DNA of 64,000 nt from Planktosalinus sp963975935 (GCA_963975935.1 CAXBIQ010000008.1:1-64000); one strand, 5' to 3'; positions 8,501 to 16,852 are shown, numbered from the stretch's first letter. A program made the numbers and translations. The notes: generated from the letters alone by a model not told the origin.

Positions 8501-9419
8501 CCACAACCACACCACCTACAACCTCAGCACCTCCTTTATCCAGCACACCACGACGCTCCGCCGGGCCCAGGGCAACAGTTCCTATATCTTTAATTAAAAC
8601 CGGCTTGTTATCGGTTTCTGTAACTACGGTGTTTTCAATGTCTTCAATGGATTTGATGTATCCCAAACCTCGCACAAGGTACTCCACCTTATTGACCTCA
8701 AGGGTTTTGGCACCGGCATCGCGGTTGGAGTTCTTTACCGCCATCATCACCTTATCGATACCGATATTATAAGCCCTGAGGGCATCAGGGTTGACATCTA
8801 TTTGATACTCCTGCACAAAACCACCTATGGAAGCCACTTCCGAAACACCTTCTGCAGCACTTAAACCAAGTTTCACATAATAATCCTGCACTTTACGTAC
8901 TTCGTGAAGGTCCCAGCCACCGGTAACATTACCGTCCCGGTCGCGACCTTCAAGGGTGTACCAAAATACCTGTCCCAGTGCTGTGGCATCCGGGCCCAGA
9001 GTGGGCTGTGCATCATCAGGCAACAAACCGGCCGGCAACGAACTTAGCTTTTCCAGCACACGACTGCGTGACCAGTAAAACTCCATCCCTTCTTCAAAGA
9101 TGATGTAGATACTGGAGAAGCCGAACATGGAAGTACTTCGTATGGACTTCACCCCTGAGATTCCAAGTAAGGAAGATGTGAGCGGATAGGTAATCTGGTC
9201 TTCGATATCCTGAGGCGACCTTCCGGGCCATTCGGTAAAAACGATTTGCTGGTTTTCACCTATATCAGGAATGGCATCAACTGCTACAGGGTCGCTGGGA
9301 AGGAAACCTGTGTCCCAGTCAAAAGGGGCGGTAACCATCCCCCATCCTATAAAGAACAGCAGCAAGATGACTGTAACCAGCCTGTTGTGTAAAAAATATT
9401 TTATGAGTTTTGAAAACAT
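5550..9419 (-). CDS. cusA: Heavy-metal efflux RND pump, CusA/CzcA family
   Basis: This 1289-residue inner-membrane pump has the HME-RND features: an N-terminal membrane segment followed by PDIGENQQIVFTEWPGRSPQ, a TM4 region GIAIAIGVMVDVGIVFVEN, periplasmic porter domains, and a second set of TM helices near the C-terminus (GFIALFGIATDDGVLMG). It is longer than the usual ~1040 residues. One cause is a hydrophobic insert with several extra membrane segments at roughly 530-680; another is a longer periplasmic stretch around 770-830. The extra length is common in Bacteroidota homologues. It exports Cu(I)/Ag(I) or divalent metals by proton antiport with the adaptor and channel encoded next to it. 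Substrate assignment rests on the copper-type neighbours. Confidence 0.92.
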   Translation of the reverse strand: MFSKLIKYFLHNRLVTVILLLFFIGWGMVTAPFDWDTGFLPSDPVAVDAIPDIGENQQIVFTEWPGRSPQDIEDQITYPLTSSLLGISGVKSIRSTSMFGFSSIYIIFEEGMEFYWSRSRVLEKLSSLPAGLLPDDAQPTLGPDATALGQVFWYTLEGRDRDGNVTGGWDLHEVRKVQDYYVKLGLSAAEGVSEVASIGGFVQEYQIDVNPDALRAYNIGIDKVMMAVKNSNRDAGAKTLEVNKVEYLVRGLGYIKSIEDIENTVVTETDNKPVLIKDIGTVALGPAERRGVLDKGGAEVVGGVVVARYGSNPLQVIENTKLKIEAMASGMPEKVLADGTVSKLTVVPFYDRTQLINETIATLETALSHEILISIIVIIVLVLNLRASLLISSLLPIAVLMTFIVMRYFGVDANVVALSGIAIAIGVMVDVGIVFVENTVRHLELPENLGARGKKLLNVIYKATIEVAPAVTTALATTVVSFLPVFFMENAEGKLFRPLAFTKTFALVASFIVGIVILPMLSYYAFNFKLKKEKWKQFSNIFLIVLGIALWLYFSFWLPLALTAIGILKILETKKPELLGKYTSRIILGLILAVSILFLTQEWLPLGYRNSLVSNYIFVLVLLAVILVILFSVVKFYRHILTWCLENKGTFLMLPLVTILFGAMIWFGFPKIFGFVATGFDKMGTNIRTTGVWSNMTHTFPGVGKEFMPSLDEGSFLLMPTAMPHAGMEATIDILQKLDMAVTTIPEVDIAVGKLGRIESALDPAPISMFENVINYKPEYALDDNGKPLKFKTDKEKGFVLKSGDTLTNEDALNNGFSNSDLIEDEDGAYFRNWRKHINSPDDIWDEIVNATRLPGVTSAPKLQPIETRLVMLQTGMRAPMGIKVFGPDLQTIEAFGTQLETLLKEVPSVKTEAVFADRIVGKPYMEIDINRPAIARYGLSIEEVQTTIETAVGGMEITTTVEGRERFPVRVRYPRELRDDPENLKNILVPTGKGAQILLSELAEINYVRGPQMIKSEDTFLVGYVLFDKKADYAEVNVVEDAQKYIAGKIDSGELKVPSGVSYTFSGNYENQVRAVERLAIVIPISLIIIFLLLYFQFKTVIASSIHFSGVFVAFAGGFIMIWLYGQGWFMDFSLAGMNMRDLFQMGTINLSVAVWVGFIALFGIATDDGVLMGTYIHQVFEKNNPQTVKAVRDSVMEAGLKRVRPAMMTTAVTIIALIPVLTSTGKGSDIMVPMAIPIVGGMVIQIMTIFVVPVLQAYWRETVVKSNFNTLLKDEGEQEGSSLNNLN

Positions 9420-9512
9420 AAAAAATGATTTTGAATTTTAGCAAACAATAAGAGAAAGGCTTCTTAAAAACCTTCCAATAAGCTTCGCGAAGAAACTAAA
9501 CTAAAATTAAAA

Positions 9513-9921
9513 TCAGATTAAATATGTTTCGTTGAGAATATACCGGTCTAATGTGAGCCGGGGCGGTGAATAGTCGTCAAAGGGAATGTGCTTTTCAGAA
9601 AGCGGTTCAAAAATGCTTGCGTAAGAATAACTGAACAACAGCGCAAACTGAAGGGTTTGCAGTTCGTGTTTATCAAAAGAAACTCAACTCTTCCTGACCT
9701 TCCACAGTCACTGAAATGTCTTCACAGCAACTTGCTTTATTAACGTTGTTTTCTGCAGTTTTGGATTCCATTTCCATCCCGCATTTTTTGACTTCAGAAA
9801 AAATGGCTTTATCCACCAAATGACCGCCACAATAGTGCATATCCACCGTAAAAGACATGGTGGAAAACAGCACTAAAAGCGCCATAAGTGGACTTACTAC
9901 TTTTTGAAAAACGGGTTTCAT
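9513..9921 (-). pseudogene. HYC_CC_PP-family protein gene, frameshifted in a T4 run
   Basis: The first 82 codons give a signal peptide and the family landmarks MHYCGG and SCCED, then hit TGA. One base further on, the frame continues without interruption: FDKHELQTLQFALLFSYSYA, then a C-terminal part containing DDYSPPRLTLDRY and ending in NETYLI at a TGA (9513-9515). Removing one T from the TTTT run (9675-9678 on the plus strand) restores a product of about 135 residues, the expected family size with HYC, CC and PP motifs in order. It may be a sequencing error, a true mutation, or slippage. It is the first gene of the metal-efflux operon, and the conserved Cys/His suggest metal handling. The function is unknown. 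Confidence 0.82.
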
Positions 9922-10016
9922 CTGTGCTTTTTATCTACTTTTTATAGTTCAGATGCAATGCCTTAAGAATAAAACGGTTGGTTTGATAAATTCGTTAAAA
10001 GGCATTTCATAACACG

Positions 10017-10024
10017 CAAATATA
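10017..10024 (-). promoter_or_regulatory. -7 promoter element of the metal-efflux operon
   Basis: TATATTTG on the minus strand is an exact TAnnTTTG match about 95 bases before the HYC_CC_PP start codon. The implied 5' leader of about 85 bases contains the inverted repeat AATGCCTT/AAGGCATT, with arms roughly at 9959 and 10000. No clear -33 TTG is visible. Confidence 0.55.
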
Positions 10025-10065
10025 GTTAATTTTTTAATAGGTCCTGTTTTTTAGAAAAAGCTTAA

Positions 10066-10506
10066 CTATTTGATTTTCTGTTTGTGATAGTAAAAAGCCG
10101 GCAGTAAGAGCAAGACAAAAAGCGGTTGAATCAAAAAGCGTCTCACATAAAAAAGAATGTTGTAATTGCTTTCCGGTGTGGCATTTGCTACCAGCCAGGC
10201 CATCCATGGAAGCAGGATTAGAAAAGCCAGCACATACAATATCATTGAAAACTTGATTACATCCCTATCCCGGAAAGCCAGCCAGAGGATCAATAATGAA
10301 ATAGCGGTGTTGATGAGGTAACGATAGCCGGTATGCAAAAGTAATTTACCGAGTGCTGCATCGGGAACTTTTTGGTTTAGATAATCCTTTTTAAAAAAGG
10401 AGAGTAAAGGGTCATAAAACAACTCAGCTTCAAAAAGGCGAACCAATACGAGGAGTCCGAATAAGATTATAAGCAAAAGTATTTTAAACGGTTTTTTCAT
10501 TCTCAA
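10066..10506 (-). CDS. Exosortase F system-associated membrane protein
   Basis: This 146-residue protein has four or five membrane segments and a conserved-looking periplasmic loop with FEAELFYDPLLSFFKKDYL. It overlaps the 3' end of the exosortase gene by 23 bases on the same strand. That arrangement and sequence type match the small membrane protein that accompanies XrtF in Flavobacteriia. Its biochemical role is not known; partnering the exosortase in the membrane is inferred. An alternative start two codons downstream (MKKPF) is equally plausible. Confidence 0.82.
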   Translation of the reverse strand: MRMKKPFKILLLIILFGLLVLVRLFEAELFYDPLLSFFKKDYLNQKVPDAALGKLLLHTGYRYLINTAISLLILWLAFRDRDVIKFSMILYVLAFLILLPWMAWLVANATPESNYNILFYVRRFLIQPLFVLLLLPAFYYHKQKIK

Positions 10507-11068
10507 CTATTTTTGCAGGAATTTTTCTCACCCATAATACCCAAAGCAGAAAAACCATCCCATAAATAATGGCTGGAAAAACCACACCGTGTAAAATTTC
10601 CTCATATTGTGGATATTCATACAATGCAATGGACAAAAGGACGATGCGAAAGAGGTTGGCACAATATATTAACACCGCGCCCACAAAAATATAAAGGAGG
10701 GTGGGTTTCCATTTTTGATGGAATGCCACGATAAAGGCAGTAAACAGTGCCATGACACTCAAGGCATTGCAGCCTTCCACGATGCGGGCCAGATATTGAC
10801 CGTTGATGATGAGTTTCATGGACGCTTCCTCAGGGTGTGGGGTTATTTCAGCTTTGTAGCCAAATGCTGATGTCAGGACCGAGGTTTGTTTGGCCACCAG
10901 ATGGGTGATGGGATCAGGATAGTACATTTCTGATTTTCCGAAGTGTAAATAGGCGTTGTAAAGGAGGCTCAATACCACATAGGTTCCCAAAAAAAGGGCC
11001 AGAAAGCGGATGACTGATTTATACTTTAAAAATAATTCTTTCAAGAAACCGATTTTAGTATTTAACAA
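10484..11068 (-). CDS. xrtF: Exosortase family protein XrtF
   Basis: The 194-residue polytopic membrane protein carries the exosortase/archaeosortase catalytic set: Cys100 in VEGCNA, Arg141 in CANLFR and His160 in EEILHG, each near a membrane boundary. Exosortases are transpeptidase-like enzymes that recognise short C-terminal PEP-CTERM-like signals on secreted proteins and process or attach them at the cell surface. The length and gene pairing match the F subtype of Flavobacteriia. No obvious target protein lies in this window. It is 18 bases downstream of the lipoate ligase gene. Confidence 0.88.
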   Translation of the reverse strand: MLNTKIGFLKELFLKYKSVIRFLALFLGTYVVLSLLYNAYLHFGKSEMYYPDPITHLVAKQTSVLTSAFGYKAEITPHPEEASMKLIINGQYLARIVEGCNALSVMALFTAFIVAFHQKWKPTLLYIFVGAVLIYCANLFRIVLLSIALYEYPQYEEILHGVVFPAIIYGMVFLLWVLWVRKIPAKIVENEKTV

Positions 11069-11085
11069 AAATAGACAATCTTACG

Positions 11086-12066
11086 TCAAAACATAATACT
11101 CAACAATTCCTCTGCAGTAATGTCTTTAAAATAACGTTTCATTTCAAATTGGCTCAAGGCTTTTTTGATGGCCGCTTCTTCGTGGGGCAAATTAATCATC
11201 GCCTCTTCTATGGGTGCAATATCCCTGATATGAAAAAAATCACCGGTGATTTGTGCTTTATGGATGATGCCTTTTTCGACGTCCAGATGCACTTCAATCA
11301 CTCCCCCTTCGGTGCGCATTCCCTGTTTAAAGTTATATTCGGGTGAGCGACCAAAGTTCCACTCCCAGGTGGCATATTTTTCATCTCTTATTTTTTTAAT
11401 GGCGGCAAGGTCCTCTTCCGTAAACTCATACATTTTGGCTCCGGGAAATGTTGAGAGTATGTGATTCATAATGCGTGCTGTAAAGGCTTCCAGCGAAAGT
11501 GATTCTTTGAGGTGATTGCTAATATTAGTGACCCTTTTCGGAACCGATTTTGTGCCACGGCCTTTGTATTTCAAAGGGTTTACTTTTAAAGCGCCCGATA
11601 CATCTTTCATTTCAGACGAAAACAACAAGGTGCCATGGTGCATCACTTTGTTTTTAAACACATGTTCTGCATTGCCTGAAAACTTTTTTCCTTCAATGGT
11701 AAGATCGTTTCGGCCTTCAAACTTGGCATCTATTCCCAGCCCCTGAAGCACTTCCAGAATAGGTTTTGTATAGCGCCTGAAATCCACCATATCTTCTTTA
11801 TCACTGGTGCGGGTAAATGTGAAATTGAGGTTACCCAAATCGTGATAGACAGCTCCCCCGCCTGAAAGTCGTCGCACTACTTTGATGTCTTTTTCCTTCA
11901 CATAGTCAAGGTTGATTTCGGCCAAGGTGTTTTGGTGTTTCCCTACAATAATGGCATTGTCATTTTGCCACAGCATAAAGCAATCTTCATCAATGTGTTT
12001 AAAGATGTACTCGTCGGTGGCGATGTTAAAATAAGGGTCTGTACTATGGTGTTGAATGCAAAGCAT
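11086..12066 (-). CDS. lplA: Lipoate--protein ligase A
   Basis: The 326-residue protein contains the BPL/LplA catalytic domain (about 20-205) with the signature RRLSGGGAVYHDLGNLNFTF, the KFSGNAEHVFKNKVMHHGTL segment (lysine adenylate site) and a C-terminal accessory domain (about 245-326). It activates free lipoate with ATP and transfers it to the lipoyl domains of 2-oxoacid dehydrogenases and GcvH in the cytosol. Size and domain order match LplA. It is the first gene of a run with the XrtF pair; no functional link between them is known. Confidence 0.93.
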   Translation of the reverse strand: MLCIQHHSTDPYFNIATDEYIFKHIDEDCFMLWQNDNAIIVGKHQNTLAEINLDYVKEKDIKVVRRLSGGGAVYHDLGNLNFTFTRTSDKEDMVDFRRYTKPILEVLQGLGIDAKFEGRNDLTIEGKKFSGNAEHVFKNKVMHHGTLLFSSEMKDVSGALKVNPLKYKGRGTKSVPKRVTNISNHLKESLSLEAFTARIMNHILSTFPGAKMYEFTEEDLAAIKKIRDEKYATWEWNFGRSPEYNFKQGMRTEGGVIEVHLDVEKGIIHKAQITGDFFHIRDIAPIEEAMINLPHEEAAIKKALSQFEMKRYFKDITAEELLSIMF

Positions 12067-12196
12067 CGGGTTATGATTTTAATTGATAAAATTAACCAAT
12101 CTCTTTGTCAGATAAAAGGAAATACTTGGATAAAATATGTAACCAAGTTTAACAAAAAAATACCATTTGTGGGTGAGACACTATTTGGTTTTTAAA

Positions 12197-12204
12197 TACT
12201 TTTG
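12197..12204 (+). promoter_or_regulatory. -7 promoter element for the GAF gene
   Basis: TACTTTTG matches TAnnTTTG and lies 16 bases before the start codon, giving a very short leader. No -33 element with normal spacing is evident. Confidence 0.4.
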
Positions 12205-12220
12205 CGAAAACATTTTCCCG

Positions 12221-12676
12221 ATGACATTTAACCAGTTAAAGCCCGAAGTTTCAAAAATACTAAGTTTTGATAACGCCTCTCCTTATGAAAAATTAACGAA
12301 AGTCTGTGAGCTTCTTCAGGAAAGCATCACATATTATGACTGGGTGGGTTTTTATTTTGCTAATGAAGCAGAAAAAACATTACACTTAAAAGCATTTGCA
12401 GGTGAGCCAACTGATCACACTGTGATTCCCTTCGGAAAAGGAATTTGCGGGCAAGTTGCCGTTTCAAACAACAACTTTGTAGTGCCGGATGTAAAAGCAC
12501 AGGACAATTATATTGCCTGCAGCATCCATGTGAAAGCAGAAATTGTAATTCCGCTCTTTAAAGACGGCAAAAACATCGGGCAGATTGATATTGACTCCAA
12601 TACTGCAAATCCATTTACTGAAGAAGATGAGCATTTTCTGGAATGGGTGAATGAGGAAGTAGCGAGGGTTCTTTAG
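12221..12676 (+). CDS. GAF-domain protein, free-methionine-R-sulfoxide reductase-like
   Basis: The 151-residue protein is a single GAF domain with the fRMsr-like motifs IPFGKGICGQVA, VVPDVKAQDNYIACS, AEIVIPLF and IGQIDIDS. The two cysteines in GKGICG and YIACS correspond to conserved positions. The middle family cysteine (near the NNNFVVPD stretch) is not present, so the redox mechanism may differ. Known relatives reduce free Met-R-sulfoxide in the cytosol. I placed the start at MTFNQLK, where family similarity begins and a promoter lies just upstream. It is convergent with the permease gene. A simple ligand-sensing GAF role is the alternative. Confidence 0.78.
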   Translation: MTFNQLKPEVSKILSFDNASPYEKLTKVCELLQESITYYDWVGFYFANEAEKTLHLKAFAGEPTDHTVIPFGKGICGQVAVSNNNFVVPDVKAQDNYIACSIHVKAEIVIPLFKDGKNIGQIDIDSNTANPFTEEDEHFLEWVNEEVARVL

Positions 12677-12749
12677 TGGTCAGTGGCAAACCGGTTTCGG
12701 CTCCGCTCAACCTCCGTGGAACTAAAGAATAGCAACACTTAGAAAATCA

Positions 12750-14003
12750 TTACATCCCTGTTCTGATGGCTTCAACGGGATCAAGTCTTGAGGCTGAGAT
12801 CGCGGGTATAATTCCTGAAATAAGCCCGATAAGGATTGAAATTGAGGTTCCTATTAAGATATTGGTCATGGAAAGCACAAATTCAAAGTCACCTGTGAGC
12901 TGCGATGCCAGGATGGAGACGAGCCAGACAAATACAATACCCACAAGTCCGCCAATCACGGCCAGAATTACCGCTTCAAAAAGGAATTGATAGAGAATAA
13001 ACTTGTTTTTGGCTCCCAATGATTTCTGAATGCCAATCAGGTTGGTGCGTTCTTTTACAGAGACAAACATAATGTTTGCTATTCCAAAACCACCCACCAG
13101 CAGGGAGAAGCCACTTATAATAATACCCATGATATTTAACTGACCTGTCAAATTATCAATCAGGTCTGTGAATCCCTTAAGTTCATTGATGAAAAAATTG
13201 TCCTCATCATCAGCTTTAAGCCCGCGTGCCAGCCGTATGCGTTGTTTTACCGTTGCTATAAACTCTGCCTGATCAACTTCTTTGCTTGGTTTTATAACAA
13301 TTTGTGGAAAAGAACTGCGGTTGCTGTCACCATAAATATGCCTTACCACATTTACCGGCAAATATGCAGCGCTATCCCTTGAATTTCCGAAAAGACCTGC
13401 ACCTTCTTTCTTTAAAACGCCAATAACCGTGAACTTCCTTCCAAAAAGACGAACAGTTTGCCCTATGGGTTCAGCATTGCCGAAAAGTGTTCTCGCTATT
13501 TCATCACCAATAACCACAACCTGGGAGCCACTGTTGGATTCAGATTCGTTAAAAAAACGCCCTTTCGCCAGTTGCAACGCTTCAATTTCATAATACTCGT
13601 GGGTGATGGCCCCAATCTGTACATTGGAAACTGTTTTTTCTTCAAAACGGATGGTTTCAGGAGGAACGTTTAAACCATAAGTGATGGCCTCGGCATCATT
13701 TAGTGAACGGCTTAAATATTGGTACTCTTCATAGCTTACATCAGGAAATTGCTCACGTCGCCATCTGGGAATGTTTGTGGGACCGAAAGAATAACGTGCC
13801 AAAACCAAAGTGCTCTTATCAAGCCCGCTGATGCTTCCTTCAATTTCCTTTTTAAGGGAATCTACCGCGGCTAGAATGGCAATAATGGAAAAAATCCCAA
13901 TGGTAACACCCAGCAGCGACAAAAAAGTACGCAACTTGTTGTTTACCAATGCACTGATGGCAAAATTGAAACTTTCCTTTAAAACCCTAAGGTAGATGAG
14001 CAT
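12750..14003 (-). CDS. ABC transporter permease, FtsX/MacB type
   Basis: The 417-residue protein has one N-terminal membrane helix (LSLLGVTIGIFSIIAILAAV), a large periplasmic MacB-type domain (about 50-280), and three C-terminal helices with the FtsX signature (GGFGIANIMFVSVKERTNLI and ASRLDPVEAIRTGM). Such permeases work by mechanotransmission with a separate ATPase and usually an adaptor, exporting lipids, peptides or drugs. No ATPase gene is adjacent here, so its partner must lie elsewhere. The substrate is unknown. Confidence 0.88.
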   Translation of the reverse strand: MLIYLRVLKESFNFAISALVNNKLRTFLSLLGVTIGIFSIIAILAAVDSLKKEIEGSISGLDKSTLVLARYSFGPTNIPRWRREQFPDVSYEEYQYLSRSLNDAEAITYGLNVPPETIRFEEKTVSNVQIGAITHEYYEIEALQLAKGRFFNESESNSGSQVVVIGDEIARTLFGNAEPIGQTVRLFGRKFTVIGVLKKEGAGLFGNSRDSAAYLPVNVVRHIYGDSNRSSFPQIVIKPSKEVDQAEFIATVKQRIRLARGLKADDEDNFFINELKGFTDLIDNLTGQLNIMGIIISGFSLLVGGFGIANIMFVSVKERTNLIGIQKSLGAKNKFILYQFLFEAVILAVIGGLVGIVFVWLVSILASQLTGDFEFVLSMTNILIGTSISILIGLISGIIPAISASRLDPVEAIRTGM

Positions 14004-14121
14004 AATCTTCTGTACTATTTGATTTAAAGAATGTAACCATTGGACGTGATATGTACAAACTTGTTACATGAAAAATGATAAATATACAATCTATTACTAA
14101 AGAATTTTACCTATAAATACC

Positions 14122-14129
14122 TACTTTTG
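14122..14129 (+). promoter_or_regulatory. -7 promoter element for purH
   Basis: TACTTTTG is an exact TAnnTTTG match 22 bases before the purH ATG. The region from 14004 to 14121 is AT-rich and shows no other recognisable signal; no PurR-like operator or riboswitch is seen. Confidence 0.5.
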
Positions 14130-14151
14130 CACTTTCAACAAACACAACACA

Positions 14152-15684
14152 ATGAACGATTTAAAAAAGGCTACATCTGCACTCATTTCAGTTTTCAATA
14201 AAGACGGTTTAGGCCCCATTGTCAAAAAACTCAATGACCTTGGCGTTACCCTTTATTCTACCGGTGGTACAGAAAAATTCATCAGTGAACTGGGAATATC
14301 TGTGACACCCATAGAAGAGGTTACTTCTTACCCCTCTATACTTGGCGGAAGGGTAAAAACCCTGCATCCCAAAGTTTTTGGAGGCATTTTAAACAGGCAA
14401 AACCACGATGGTGATGTCGCTGAGATGACTGAATATGAAATCCCTCAGATTGACATTGTGATTGTTGATTTGTACCCCTTTGAAAAAACGGTTGCTTCAG
14501 GTGCGGCTGAACAAGATATCATTGAAAAAATAGATATTGGCGGTATTTCACTCATTCGTGCAGCCGCTAAGAATTTTGCTGACACCTTGTGTGTTTCTTC
14601 CGTAGACGATTATTCAGAGTTTCTGGAATTGCTTAACGCGAAAGAAGGCAAAACATCACTGGCAGACCGAAAGCGTTTCGCCGCCAAGGCATTCAACGTT
14701 TCATCGCACTATGATACAGCGATTTTCAATTATTTCAACACTACAGAAAACTTACCCGTTTTTAAAGTGAGTTACAATAAAGGACACGAGTTGCGCTATG
14801 GCGAAAATCCACATCAAAAAGGATATTTCTTTGGAGACTTTGATGCAATGTTTGACAAGCTGCACGGAAAGGAACTCTCCTACAACAATCTGCTTGATGT
14901 TGATGCCGCTGTGAATCTGATGGGCGAATTCAAAAATGAGAAACCCACTTTTGCTATTTTAAAACACAACAATGCCTGTGGTATTGCACAAAGGGAAACC
15001 ATTGCAGAAGCCTATAACGCTGCTCTTGCCGGCGACCCTGTTTCTGCTTTTGGGGGAATCCTGATCAGCAATACTGAAATTGATGCGCCCACGGCAACTG
15101 AAATCAACAAACTCTTTTGTGAGGTGGTGATTGCGCCCGGCTTTTCGCGTGAAGCGGAAACTATTTTAAAAGAAAAGAAAAACAGGATTCTTCTTGTTCA
15201 AAAAGATGCTGAATTACCCAAAAATATCGTCAGAACGTCATTGAACGGTGTTTTGGTGCAGGAAAAAGATTTAAAAACCGATAGTCTATCAGATATTTCG
15301 CACGCTACAGACAATAAACCCTCAAACAGCGAGTTAGAAGACTTAATCTTTGCTTCCAAAATTTGCAAGCATACCAAATCAAACACAATCGTACTGGCAA
15401 AAAACAAGCAGTTATGTGCGTCGGGAACCGGGCAGACATCACGGGTTGATGCACTGCGACAGGCTATTGACAAAGCGAGGTCTTTTGAATTTGATTTAAA
15501 AGGGGCTGTGATGGCAAGTGATGCTTTTTTTCCGTTCCCTGATTGTGTTGAGATTGCAGATAAGGCCGGGATAACTGCTGTAATTCAGCCGGGAGGATCG
15601 ATTAAGGACCAGCTGAGCATCGATTATTGCAATGAAAATAAAATGGCCATGGTATTTACAGGAACCCGTCATTTTAAACATTAA
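14152..15684 (+). CDS. purH: Bifunctional AICAR transformylase / IMP cyclohydrolase
   Basis: The 510-residue protein has an N-terminal MGS-like IMP cyclohydrolase domain (about 1-145; STGGTEKFISELG, GGRVKTLHPKVFGGIL) and a C-terminal AICAR transformylase domain with RYGENPHQKGYFFG, LKHNNACGIA, DPVSAFGGI, GQTSRVDALR and QPGGSIKD. It catalyses the last two steps of de novo IMP synthesis: formyl transfer from 10-formyl-THF to AICAR, then ring closure. The length is typical. It stands just upstream of the mreB operon on the same strand, separated by 68 bases. Confidence 0.97.
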   Translation: MNDLKKATSALISVFNKDGLGPIVKKLNDLGVTLYSTGGTEKFISELGISVTPIEEVTSYPSILGGRVKTLHPKVFGGILNRQNHDGDVAEMTEYEIPQIDIVIVDLYPFEKTVASGAAEQDIIEKIDIGGISLIRAAAKNFADTLCVSSVDDYSEFLELLNAKEGKTSLADRKRFAAKAFNVSSHYDTAIFNYFNTTENLPVFKVSYNKGHELRYGENPHQKGYFFGDFDAMFDKLHGKELSYNNLLDVDAAVNLMGEFKNEKPTFAILKHNNACGIAQRETIAEAYNAALAGDPVSAFGGILISNTEIDAPTATEINKLFCEVVIAPGFSREAETILKEKKNRILLVQKDAELPKNIVRTSLNGVLVQEKDLKTDSLSDISHATDNKPSNSELEDLIFASKICKHTKSNTIVLAKNKQLCASGTGQTSRVDALRQAIDKARSFEFDLKGAVMASDAFFPFPDCVEIADKAGITAVIQPGGSIKDQLSIDYCNENKMAMVFTGTRHFKH

Positions 15685-15752
15685 TTTTTTTACATTTGTT
15701 TATTGTGCCTACAGCGACCATAAAATAATTTAATATTGACAACTAGCAAACT

Positions 15753-16781
15753 ATGGGATTTTTTGACTTCTTGACCGAGGAAATTGCCATTGACCTTGGA
15801 ACCGCAAACACATTGATTATCCATAATGATAAAGTTGTGGTTGACAGCCCGTCTATAGTCGCTCGTGACAGGATAAGCGGTAAAATCATTGCTGTAGGTA
15901 AGGAAGCAGCGATGATGCAAGGGAAAACCCACGAAAACATAAAGACCATCCGTCCTTTGAAAGACGGTGTGATTGCAGATTTTGATGCCAGTGAGAAAAT
16001 GATCAATATGTTCATTAAGGACATTCCGGCATTAAAGAAAAAATGGTTTACCCCTTCTTTGCGTATGGTGATTTGTATTCCCAGTGGGATTACCGAAGTA
16101 GAAATGCGTGCCGTAAAAGAAAGTGCAGAACGCGTTAACGGAAAAGAAGTTTATTTGATTCATGAGCCTATGGCTGCTGCTATTGGTATCGGGATTGACA
16201 TTATGCAACCCAAAGGAAATATGGTAGTCGACATAGGTGGTGGAACCACTGAAATTGCCGTTATTGCCCTTGGCGGAATTGTTTGTGACAAATCGGTTAA
16301 AATTGCCGGTGATGTTTTTACAAACGATATCGTTTATTTTATGCGTACCCAGCATAACTTATATGTGGGGGAACGCACTGCCGAAAAGATAAAAATCCAG
16401 ATAGGTGCCGCTACCGAAGACCTTGAAAACCCACCAGAAGAAATGTCTGTTCAGGGACGCGATTTACTCACCGGAAAACCCAAACAAGTTCAAACTTCCT
16501 ATCGTGAAATTGCCAAGGCACTTGACAAATCAATCCTGCGCATTGAAGATGCCGTTATGGAAACGCTTTCACAAACCCCACCCGAGCTCGCAGCCGATAT
16601 TTATAATACCGGGATTTATCTAGCCGGTGGAGGTTCGATGCTGAGAGGCCTTGACAAACGCTTGTCACAAAAGACAGACCTGCCGGTTTACATAGCTGAA
16701 GACCCCTTGCGGGCCGTTGTAAGAGGTACGGGGATTTGTTTGAAAAATTTAAATAAATACAGAAGTATTCTTATAAAATAA
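15753..16781 (+). CDS. mreB: Rod shape-determining protein MreB
   Basis: This 342-residue actin-like ATPase shows the phosphate-binding motifs DLGTANTLI and DIGGGTTEIAVI, EVEMRAVKES, and the C-terminal adenosine motif LAGGGSMLRGLDKRL. It polymerises on the inner face of the cytoplasmic membrane and positions the elongation machinery. Its order with mreC, mreD, PBP2 and rodA is the conserved rod-complex operon. The length is standard. Confidence 0.98.
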   Translation: MGFFDFLTEEIAIDLGTANTLIIHNDKVVVDSPSIVARDRISGKIIAVGKEAAMMQGKTHENIKTIRPLKDGVIADFDASEKMINMFIKDIPALKKKWFTPSLRMVICIPSGITEVEMRAVKESAERVNGKEVYLIHEPMAAAIGIGIDIMQPKGNMVVDIGGGTTEIAVIALGGIVCDKSVKIAGDVFTNDIVYFMRTQHNLYVGERTAEKIKIQIGAATEDLENPPEEMSVQGRDLLTGKPKQVQTSYREIAKALDKSILRIEDAVMETLSQTPPELAADIYNTGIYLAGGGSMLRGLDKRLSQKTDLPVYIAEDPLRAVVRGTGICLKNLNKYRSILIK

Positions 16782-16852
16782 TACCTTCCAAAATTTGGAC
16801 CTGAGGAATTATTTTCAAAATTGATTTACGTTTTAAACAGTAGACTTTCGTC

